Part shown: piece after piece, positions 1 through 4,297 of the stretch | Position numbering within the stretch: the first letter of the stretch is position 1 | Layout: each line of letters starts with the position of its first letter | From: Polyangiaceae bacterium | Lineage (GTDB): Bacteria > Myxococcota_A > Polyangia > Polyangiales > Polyangiaceae | Length of the DNA stretch: 6,208 bases | Assembly (NCBI GenBank): GCA_025934595.1 | Contig: JAICXU010000213.1 | Span: forward strand, 1-6,208 | Direction of reading: 5' to 3' | Translations under genes and position numbers: made by a program | Notes under the pieces: generated by a model | Database searches by the model: none | What the model was told of the DNA's origin: nothing | What the model saw: the letters and a program-made list of their open reading frames with translations, nothing else

Positions 1-282
1 CCCTCGTGCACGCGCGCGTCACATCAAAATGCCGACGTCGCGAAGGTGAATCACTACCACGAGTCTTTGTGGACGGGCGGCGGCTCGGTGCCGAACCTCA
101 TTCCGCACATTTATTTTCCCGAGCTCGGCATTCGCATCAAGCCGGTGCGTGAAATCGAGACGCGCGTGGGGATTGGCTTCTCGCTTTCCGGATTTTATTT
201 TGGCGTGAGCGGAGACTACGGGATCGAGAAAAAGCCGGAAAAAGCCGCCGATCCGCAATCGGTCGAGGAGACGCCGAAGTAG
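1..282 (+). CDS. C-terminal part of a probable outer-membrane beta-barrel protein
   Basis: The reading frame is open from the first base and ends at TAG 280-282, giving 93 visible residues; the start lies outside the window. A GTG at 46 is in frame but the sequence before it reads as continuous protein, so I treat it as internal. The segment encoded at about 100-222 alternates polar and hydrophobic/aromatic residues (LGIRIKPVREIETRVGIGF, then SLSGFYFGVSGDYGI), as expected for neighbouring transmembrane beta strands. A hydrophilic tail of about 18 residues rich in Lys, Glu and Pro follows, so the protein does not end on the usual aromatic C-terminal strand residue. Myxococcal outer-membrane proteins often show this kind of 'IKP...TR..GF...G.FFG..' ending, which is a remembered resemblance, not a search result. 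The substrate or function cannot be told from this fragment. It has no evident operon link to the genes after 740. Confidence 0.6.
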   Translation, partial: PSCTRASHQNADVAKVNHYHESLWTGGGSVPNLIPHIYFPELGIRIKPVREIETRVGIGFSLSGFYFGVSGDYGIEKKPEKAADPQSVEETPK

Positions 283-336
283 CGTTTCGCGTCCGGCGCG
301 TCCACGACTGACCGGGGCCGACGGAACGCGGCCGGC

Positions 337-474
337 TCAGGTCGAGACGCAGTCTTTCTGCAAGCCGTGCGACAGCGAGCGTAGATCGCGAAGCGCTCGC
401 TGGATTTTGTTCCGCCACTCCTCGTCGTGATCGTCAGTCGTCGTTCGCTCGTGCGCTCTTCGTTCGTTGCTCAT
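337..474 (-). CDS. Candidate small charged protein, 45 aa
   Basis: A minus-strand ORF from ATG (472-474) to TGA (337-339). An in-frame ATG further upstream (535-537) would give 66 aa. I prefer the inner one because a GGAG lies 9 nt before it on the minus strand (within the complement of 484-487). The product begins with a strongly charged stretch (MSNERRAHERTTTDDHDEEW) followed by a probable amphipathic helix (RNKIQRALRDLRSLSHGLQK). Roughly three quarters of its codons end in G or C, similar to real genes here. It would be divergent from the signalling cluster and convergent with the beta-barrel gene. I recognise no family. The length is short enough to arise by chance in GC-rich DNA, so this is a candidate only. 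Confidence 0.28.
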   Translation of the reverse strand: MSNERRAHERTTTDDHDEEWRNKIQRALRDLRSLSHGLQKDCVST

Positions 475-684
475 GCGGCTATTCTCCAAATCGTTTCTGG
501 ACGCGCCGTTTCCTTTGCAAGCACGCGACCAGGGCACGAACCGCCGACACGCCGGAAAAATGGCTGCCGTTTTCGTCGCGATGGGTTCGCGTCCCGTGGC
601 GAGAGTGACCCGCGCGCGTCATTTCGCTACACGACGAGCGCACGCCCTCCGTTCTACCGCGCGAGATACTGCGAATGTGCGAGG

Positions 685-700
685 TGGTACGCCCGCTGCA
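685..700 (+). promoter_or_regulatory. Candidate sigma-54 (RpoN) promoter
   Basis: The 16-nt sequence TGGTACGCCCGCTGCA matches the sigma-54 consensus TGGCACG-N4-TTGCA at 10 of 12 specified positions. It keeps the invariant GG (686-687) and GC (698-699) exactly ten bases apart. Placing the GC at -13/-12 puts transcription start near 711, leaving a leader of about 29 nt before the ATG at 740. Promoters of this class need a bacterial enhancer-binding protein, normally bound 80-200 bp upstream; the gap has room for this. It would drive the small membrane protein and probably the kinase and receiver after it. No enhancer-binding protein is encoded in the window. Confidence 0.5.
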
Positions 701-702
701 AA

Positions 703-734
703 GTCTCCGATCGAGAGAGCGAACGCTCGGAGGC
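703..734 (+). promoter_or_regulatory. Stem-loop covering the ribosome-binding site of the 740 gene
   Basis: Bases 703-710 can pair with 727-734 as eight consecutive pairs including one G-U (GTCTCCGA with TCGGAGGC), leaving a 16-nt loop. The 3' arm contains the whole Shine-Dalgarno GGAGG (729-733), which sits 6 nt before the ATG at 740. A competing smaller hairpin, GAGC/GCTC (717-720/725-728), shares two bases of the 3' arm. If transcription starts near 711, as the sigma-54 match suggests, the 5' arm would not be in the RNA, so this structure matters only for a longer transcript. The pairing is seen in the sequence; regulation is inferred. Confidence 0.35.
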
Positions 735-739
735 AGTCC

Positions 740-976
740 ATGAGAGCCGAAACGACAGAAACGATTCACCGCCTTCTCGTATCGACCTCCTCGCGCGAGG
801 CACCGCCTCCCGCGCGCATCTTCGCCGTCGGCATTTTTGCGGCGGTCGTCCTCTTCCTCACGTCCAGCTGCGCGGCGGTGACCGATATTTTCAAGGCGGG
901 AGTTTGGGTCGGCATGCTCGGGGTCGTGGCGCTCTTCGTCCTCATCGGGGGGCTCGCCGCGCTTCTGTCGAAGTAA
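740..976 (+). CDS. Small two-helix membrane protein, 78 aa, function unknown
   Basis: The ATG at 740 is chosen because a perfect GGAGG (729-733) lies 6 nt upstream; the frame stays open far upstream, but that part reads as Arg-rich noise. The product has a cytoplasmic-looking N-terminus of about 26 residues, a probable membrane helix at 27-47 (RIFAVGIFAAVVLFLTSSC region), a short turn with TDIFKAG (48-54) and a second helix at 55-75 (VWVGMLGVVALFVLIGGL region), ending in LLSK. A single Cys (C44) lies at the end of helix 1. I do not recognise the family. It is 42 nt upstream of the kinase gene, on the same strand and in the same frame, with no stop between except its own TAA. That suggests co-transcription and, by inference, a membrane partner or modulator of the kinase. 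It could also be unrelated to the kinase. Confidence 0.68.
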   Translation: MRAETTETIHRLLVSTSSREAPPPARIFAVGIFAAVVLFLTSSCAAVTDIFKAGVWVGMLGVVALFVLIGGLAALLSK

Positions 977-990
977 CGGGTTTCAGGCAA

Positions 991-1020
991 ATCGGGATCG
1001 ACTACCTTTCGGTGGCCGAT
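991..1020 (+). promoter_or_regulatory. Two-part stem-loop at the kinase start codon
   Basis: An outer stem pairs 991-995 (ATCGG) with 1016-1020 (CCGAT, including the first two bases of the ATG at 1019). A six-base bulge lies on the 5' side only (996-1001). An inner stem then pairs 1002-1006 (CTACC) with 1011-1015 (GGTGG), including one G-U, closed by the loop TTTC. GGTGG is the only purine-rich candidate ribosome-binding site before the start and is fully paired. If it forms, the fold would limit fresh initiation on the kinase. The AT-containing outer stem is weak. Confidence 0.3.
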
Positions 1021-2413
1021 GCTGCTCACGCTACGCACGGGTCTGGTCGCTGCCGCAGGGTTCGTGGCTGCAGTGACGGTCTTTCTGTTCGTTTCGGTCG
1101 AGCTCACGGGAACGAACGAACGCATCGAGCACGGCACGATCGTCAAGCTCGCGATCGTCCAGATGCGTCTCGACGCGGCGTTGGCGGCAGACAACGCGAC
1201 GAATTACGCGCTCACCGGCCGACACGATCGGATGCAGATGTACCAAGATGCGCGTGCGAGCTTCGGTGAGAACGTGGCGCGGGTTCGCGATCTCACGCGC
1301 GACAATCCGGTCCAACAAGCGGCGATTGACGGCATCGACTCGCGCATGCACGAGCGCTTGGCCGAATTCCAGGCCGTCGTCGATCAGCGCGACTTGCAGG
1401 GAAAAGACGCGGCGCTCGCTCTCATCGACCGACAAATTGGATCGCGAACGCTGGAGAATCGTGCCGCCATCCTCGGCATGCTCGCCGAAGAGGATCGGCT
1501 CACCGCTCTTCGTCGCGAGAGAGCGCGGCGGCTCGACGTCGCGGGAGTCGTCGCCGTCTCCGTGGCGAGCCTCTGCTTCGCGTTTTTGTTCGTGGCCGGG
1601 TGGAACGCGCGTCGCGCGGACGCGCAGTCTCGGCTCGTCGGCAACGCGAGGCGCGCGAAGCTCGAGGTCGAAAATGCCGCGTTGAACGAGCGCGCGAAGA
1701 TCGCCGAGTTCCAGGAGCGCTTCATCGGCGTGCTCGGACACGATCTCCGCAACCCGCTCGGCGCGCTCGCCGTCGGCATCGATCTCTTGAAGAGCGCGGT
1801 TCCGAACGAGCAGCGCACGCTCGCGCGCATGGCTTCGAGCGCGCAGCGCATGTCGCGCATGATCGATCAGCTCCTCGACCTCACGCGCTCCCGGCTGGGA
1901 GGCGGCATCGAGCTCAAGATCGGACCGACCGATCTCGGCAAGCTCACGAACGAGATCGTCGACGAGCTGCGAGCGCAGCGCCACGACGCGATCGTGAATG
2001 TCCTCGCCGAGGGCGACTTGAACGGCGACTGGGATTCGGATCGTCTTGCGCAGGTGATCTCGAATCTCGTCGGCAATGCCATCCATCACGGCTCGGCGGA
2101 CCATCCGATCGACATCGACCTCGAGGGCGACGAGAACGGCGTGAGCTTCTGCGTGCGCAATCGCGGCGCTCCGATCACGGCGACGCTGCAAAAAGTTCTC
2201 TTCGACCCGTTTCGTCGCGGCGAGCGCGAATCCAATTCGCAGAAGACGGCGGGGGTCGGTCTCGGCCTCTTCATTTCTCGCGAAATCATCGAAAAACATG
2301 GCGGACGTATCGACGTCAGCTCGACGGCGGAAGCGGGCACGATGTTTACATTTACGCTGCCGCGAGCATCTCAGCCGATCAGCAAGCTGGACGGATCCGA
2401 CGAACTGACGTGA
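1019..2413 (+). CDS. CHASE3-domain sensor histidine kinase
   Basis: A 464-aa membrane sensor kinase that autophosphorylates on His and should pass phosphate to the receiver encoded next. Order: membrane helix 1 at about 8-28; an extracytoplasmic helical domain at about 32-170 with the CHASE3 hallmark Y-x-L-T-G (63-67) followed by a conserved-looking tyrosine (Y75); membrane helix 2 at about 173-195; a short coiled linker (200-230); a HisKA domain with H-box GHDLRNP and phospho-acceptor H241; and an HATPase_c domain. In the latter are the N-box residue N353 (VISNLVGNAIHHG), G1 region VRNRGAPI (380-387), F-box LFDPFRRG (394-401) and G2 box GVGLGLF (412-418). The usual G1 aspartate is N381; this N-x-G form is known in a sizeable subset of kinases. 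ATG 1019 is the only standard start between the preceding stop and helix 1; its ribosome-binding site is weak (GGTGG, 3 nt spacing). The ligand is unknown; CHASE3 does not identify it. Confidence 0.93.
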   Translation: MLLTLRTGLVAAAGFVAAVTVFLFVSVELTGTNERIEHGTIVKLAIVQMRLDAALAADNATNYALTGRHDRMQMYQDARASFGENVARVRDLTRDNPVQQAAIDGIDSRMHERLAEFQAVVDQRDLQGKDAALALIDRQIGSRTLENRAAILGMLAEEDRLTALRRERARRLDVAGVVAVSVASLCFAFLFVAGWNARRADAQSRLVGNARRAKLEVENAALNERAKIAEFQERFIGVLGHDLRNPLGALAVGIDLLKSAVPNEQRTLARMASSAQRMSRMIDQLLDLTRSRLGGGIELKIGPTDLGKLTNEIVDELRAQRHDAIVNVLAEGDLNGDWDSDRLAQVISNLVGNAIHHGSADHPIDIDLEGDENGVSFCVRNRGAPITATLQKVLFDPFRRGERESNSQKTAGVGLGLFISREIIEKHGGRIDVSSTAEAGTMFTFTLPRASQPISKLDGSDELT

Positions 2414-2428
2414 GATCGTCAGCGGATC
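2394..2428 (+). promoter_or_regulatory. Two-part stem-loop at the kinase-receiver junction
   Basis: An outer 6-bp stem pairs 2394-2399 (GATCCG) with 2423-2428 (CGGATC). A five-base bulge (2400-2404) lies on the 5' side only. An inner perfect 6-bp stem pairs 2405-2410 (CTGACG) with 2417-2422 (CGTCAG), with loop TGAGAT. The kinase stop codon TGA (2411-2413) is in the loop, and the structure ends one base before the receiver ATG (2430), covering its only plausible ribosome-binding site (AGCGGA). A ribosome finishing the kinase would melt the stem, so the structure could tie receiver translation to kinase translation. There is no T-tract, so it is not a good intrinsic terminator. Confidence 0.45.
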
Positions 2429-2429
2429 G

Positions 2430-2795
2430 ATGAAGCACACGCTCCTCGTCGTGGACGACGAAGAAGATTTGCGCGAGATGCTTCGTGACGCGCTCCAGCG
2501 TCGCGGCTTCGACGTCGTCACCGCAGGCAACGGTCTCGAGGCGCTCGCCGCCCTCGAAGGCATCGAGCATCTTTGCGCCGTGCTGCTCGATCTCATCATG
2601 CCGGAGATGAACGGCTGGGAATTTTTCGACGCCCTTCGCGCGCGTGCAGGATACGAGAGCGTTCCGGTGATCGTGACGACGTCGGCGACGAGCCGAGCCC
2701 CGACGAACGTCACGCGCGTGCTGCAAAAGCCGCTCAGCCTCGATCGCGTCGTCGCCGAAGTGCAGGGCCTCTGCGACGTGCAACCAGCTCCCTAA
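2430..2795 (+). CDS. Single-domain response regulator (receiver only)
   Basis: A 121-aa protein that is just a REC domain, probably the phospho-acceptor partner of the kinase ending 16 nt upstream. Key residues are present: acidic metal-binding pair D9/D10 (VVDDEED), phosphorylation site D54 in LLDLIMPEMNGWE, hydroxyl residue S85 (VIVTTSA) and K100-P101 (LQKPL). No DNA-binding or enzymatic output domain follows, so the signal must go to a further protein, either by a phosphorelay or by direct binding as in CheY or DivK. The distance from S85 to K100 is 15 residues, against about 22 in CheY, so the alpha4 region is much shortened; ATSRAPTNVTR sits where that helix should be. Because alpha4-beta5-alpha5 is the usual partner surface, this may affect target choice. 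The start ATG has only a weak, structured ribosome-binding site, which favours coupling to the kinase gene. Confidence 0.93.
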   Translation: MKHTLLVVDDEEDLREMLRDALQRRGFDVVTAGNGLEALAALEGIEHLCAVLLDLIMPEMNGWEFFDALRARAGYESVPVIVTTSATSRAPTNVTRVLQKPLSLDRVVAEVQGLCDVQPAP

Positions 2796-2809
2796 AAATT
2801 CCAGGGGCC

Positions 2810-2835
2810 GCGTTCTGTTGGAGGGCGTTCTGTTG
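2810..2835 (+). repeat. 11-nt direct repeat before the M16 genes
   Basis: GCGTTCTGTTG occurs at 2810-2820 and again, identically, at 2825-2835, a period of 15 nt. The pair fills half of the 53-nt gap between the receiver stop and the protease start. The spacer junction creates GGAGG (2820-2824), a perfect Shine-Dalgarno with no in-frame start at normal distance; the ATG at 2849 is 24 nt further on. It may be a paired binding site for a regulator or a small local duplication. No promoter elements here are convincing. Confidence 0.6.
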
Positions 2836-2841
2836 TAAAAC

Positions 2842-2860
2842 GGGGCGCATGAAGCGCCCC
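2842..2860 (+). promoter_or_regulatory. All-GC hairpin with the M16 start codon in its loop
   Basis: GGGGCGC (2842-2848) and GCGCCCC (2854-2860) form a perfect 7-bp stem of G-C pairs only, and the five-base loop is ATGAA, beginning with the start codon at 2849. The stem also holds the only purine run close to the start (GGGG). A stem this stable over a start would be expected to slow initiation. The upstream GAGGG (2821-2825) can instead pair with CCCTC (2859-2863), which would compete for the 3' arm. The pairing is seen; the effect on expression is inferred. Confidence 0.5.
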
Positions 2861-4297
2861 CTCACCGTCCTCTCGTCGCTCGTCGCGCTCACCCTCGCGT
2901 CTGCGGCTCACGCGCAAAATCTTTCGATTCCGTTCACGAAAACGCAGCTCAAAAATGGGCTCACGGTGATTCTCGCCGAAGATCACACCGTGCCGGTCGC
3001 GGTCGTGAACGTGACGTACGACGTGGGCTCGCGTTTCGAGCAACCGTCGCGCACGGGATTCGCGCATCTCTTCGAGCATCTCATGTTCATGGGCACGCGC
3101 CGCGCGCCGACGAAAATGTTCGACGCATGGATGGAGGCGGCGGGTGGCTGGAACAACGCGTGGACCAGCCAAGATCGCACCGACTACTACGACGTCGCGC
3201 CGTCGACGGCCTTGCCACTTCTCCTCTGGCTCGAGGCCGACCGCCTCCGCGATCTCGGACCGCTCATGACCGAGGAGAAGCTCAATGCCCAACGCGACGT
3301 CGTTCGAAACGAGCGCCGGCAGAACACCGAGAACACGCCGTACGGCATCGTCGAGCTCAGGTTGCCGGAGCTCCTCTATCCGAACGACCATCCGTATCAT
3401 CACCCCGTCATCGGCTCGCACGAGGATCTCGAAGCTGCGACCGTGCCCGACGTGAAGAATTTCTTCGCGACGTATTACGACGTCGGGAACGCCTCGCTCG
3501 TCGTCGCGGGAGACTTCGATCCGAAGAGCACGATGGCCATGATCGACCGGTATTTCGGCTCGATCGTGAGTCGCGGTAAACCCACCGACCCGGGCGCGCC
3601 GAATTTCGATCCGAACAAAACGACGCTCACGCAGGTGGTGCGCGAGACGGTGGAAGACAAGGTCGAGCTCTCGAAGGTGGTCATGGCGTGGCAGTCGCCG
3701 AAGCATTTCGCGCCGGGCGACGCCGAGCTCGATCTCGCCGCGAGCCTCCTCGCGAAAGGGAAGGCGAGTCGGCTCTACAAGTCGCTCGTGTACGACAAGA
3801 AGATCGCGCAGGACGTCGAAGCGACGCAAGAGAGCGGCACGCTCGGCTCCCAATTCGTGATCGGCGTCCTCGCGCGTCCCGGTGTGAAGCTCGAGACGAT
3901 CGAAGCCGCGATCGACAAAGAGCTCGATCTCGTCCGCAAGCATCCTGCGACGAAGGAGGAGCTCGAACGCGCGAAGAACCTGATCCAAACCGAGTTCGTC
4001 GACAGGCTGCAAGGCGTGCGTGATCGCGCCGCGCTCTTGAACGAGTATCAAGCGGAGGTCGGTGATCCCGGGTACGTCCAGAAAGACATGGATCGGTACG
4101 CGACCGCGACGCCCGAAGCGGTGCAAGCGGCGGTGCAAAAATTTCTTTTGCCGAACGCGCGCGTGATTTTGCGCGTGGTGCCGAAGGGCGAGAAGAAGAC
4201 CGCGACCGAGACCAAGACCGAGGACAAGAACAAGAACAAGACCAAGACCAAGACCGAGGACAAGAAGAAGAGCACGCCCCAGGGAGCCTCGAAATGA
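2849..4297 (+). CDS. M16-family zinc peptidase, catalytic subunit, secreted
   Basis: A 482-aa insulinase/pitrilysin-family protein of the two-domain M16B size. The ATG at 2849 is chosen because it gives a clean Sec signal peptide (MKRP, hydrophobic core, cleavage after AHA at about residue 22), placing the protein in the periplasm. The inverted zinc motif HLFEH gives ligands H73 and H77 and catalytic E76; the third ligand is probably E155 in NERRQ, 78 residues later, the usual M16 distance. Other family stretches are NTPYG (162-166) and the H-P-Y of NDHPYHHP (179-186). In the second domain SRLY is kept (R308), but the Tyr of the usual GLAYSV motif is Q321 (KIAQDV), so the Arg/Tyr pair is broken. 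The last ~36 residues are a Lys/Thr/Glu/Asp tail outside the fold. It overlaps the next M16 gene by 4 nt (ATGA). It probably cleaves peptides or misfolded periplasmic protein; the substrate is unknown. Confidence 0.93.
   Translation: MKRPLTVLSSLVALTLASAAHAQNLSIPFTKTQLKNGLTVILAEDHTVPVAVVNVTYDVGSRFEQPSRTGFAHLFEHLMFMGTRRAPTKMFDAWMEAAGGWNNAWTSQDRTDYYDVAPSTALPLLLWLEADRLRDLGPLMTEEKLNAQRDVVRNERRQNTENTPYGIVELRLPELLYPNDHPYHHPVIGSHEDLEAATVPDVKNFFATYYDVGNASLVVAGDFDPKSTMAMIDRYFGSIVSRGKPTDPGAPNFDPNKTTLTQVVRETVEDKVELSKVVMAWQSPKHFAPGDAELDLAASLLAKGKASRLYKSLVYDKKIAQDVEATQESGTLGSQFVIGVLARPGVKLETIEAAIDKELDLVRKHPATKEELERAKNLIQTEFVDRLQGVRDRAALLNEYQAEVGDPGYVQKDMDRYATATPEAVQAAVQKFLLPNARVILRVVPKGEKKTATETKTEDKNKNKTKTKTEDKKKSTPQGASK
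4210..4266 (+). repeat. 21-nt direct repeat in the lysine-rich tail of the M16 subunit
   Basis: The 21 bases at 4210-4230 recur exactly at 4246-4266, 36 nt (twelve codons) apart, with 6-nt units of the GACCAA and GAACAA type between them. They encode two runs of TKTEDK within the C-terminal tail. Because unit sizes are multiples of three, gain or loss of copies would change tail length without breaking the frame. This is a likely place for replication slippage. Confidence 0.8.

Larger units (their letters stand above)
283..739. other. Intergenic region between the beta-barrel gene and the signalling cluster
   Basis: This 457-nt stretch has no convincing plus-strand gene; open frames through it use codons atypical of the neighbours and read as Arg/Ser-rich translations. 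It holds a weak minus-strand small ORF (337-474), a sigma-54-type promoter match (685-700) and a hairpin over the ribosome-binding site of the next gene (703-734). A 5-bp inverted repeat with an 8-nt loop lies at 316-320/329-333 between the convergent ends of the beta-barrel gene and the small ORF. It could help end transcription but lacks a T-tract. A second short inverted repeat, CGCGA/TCGCG at 577-581/587-591, lies about 110 bp upstream of the promoter match, at a distance typical of activator sites for sigma-54 promoters, but its arms are short enough to be chance. Confidence 0.6.

Noticed and set aside
316..333. Inverted repeat GGCCG/CGGCC as a terminator
   Set aside because: Only 5 bp, an 8-nt loop and no T-tract on either strand; recorded only as a possible structure in the gap.
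467..739. Upstream extension of the 78-aa membrane protein to an ATG at 467
   Set aside because: The added 91 residues are Arg/Ala/Thr-rich noise, and the ATG at 740 has a perfect GGAGG at ideal distance.
427..1269. Plus-strand open frame of 280 codons across the gap and into the kinase
   Set aside because: Arg/Ser/His-rich translation without motifs, and it overlaps both the 78-aa gene and the kinase, each better supported by a ribosome-binding site or domains.
1031..2713. Long minus-strand open frame of 560 codons opposite the kinase and receiver
   Set aside because: It is antisense to a kinase and receiver with full motif sets. Its translation is Arg/Ala/Glu-rich with no recognisable domain, as expected for the mirror of GC-rich codons.
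2573..2848. N-terminal extension of the first M16 protein from an earlier in-frame ATG
   Set aside because: It would overlap the receiver gene and bury the signal peptide about 90 residues inside the protein; ATG 2849 gives a standard Sec signal.
2792..4138. Minus-strand open frame of 448 codons opposite the first M16 gene
   Set aside because: Antisense shadow of a gene with a clear zinc motif; the translation is Arg/Glu/His-rich and has no motif.
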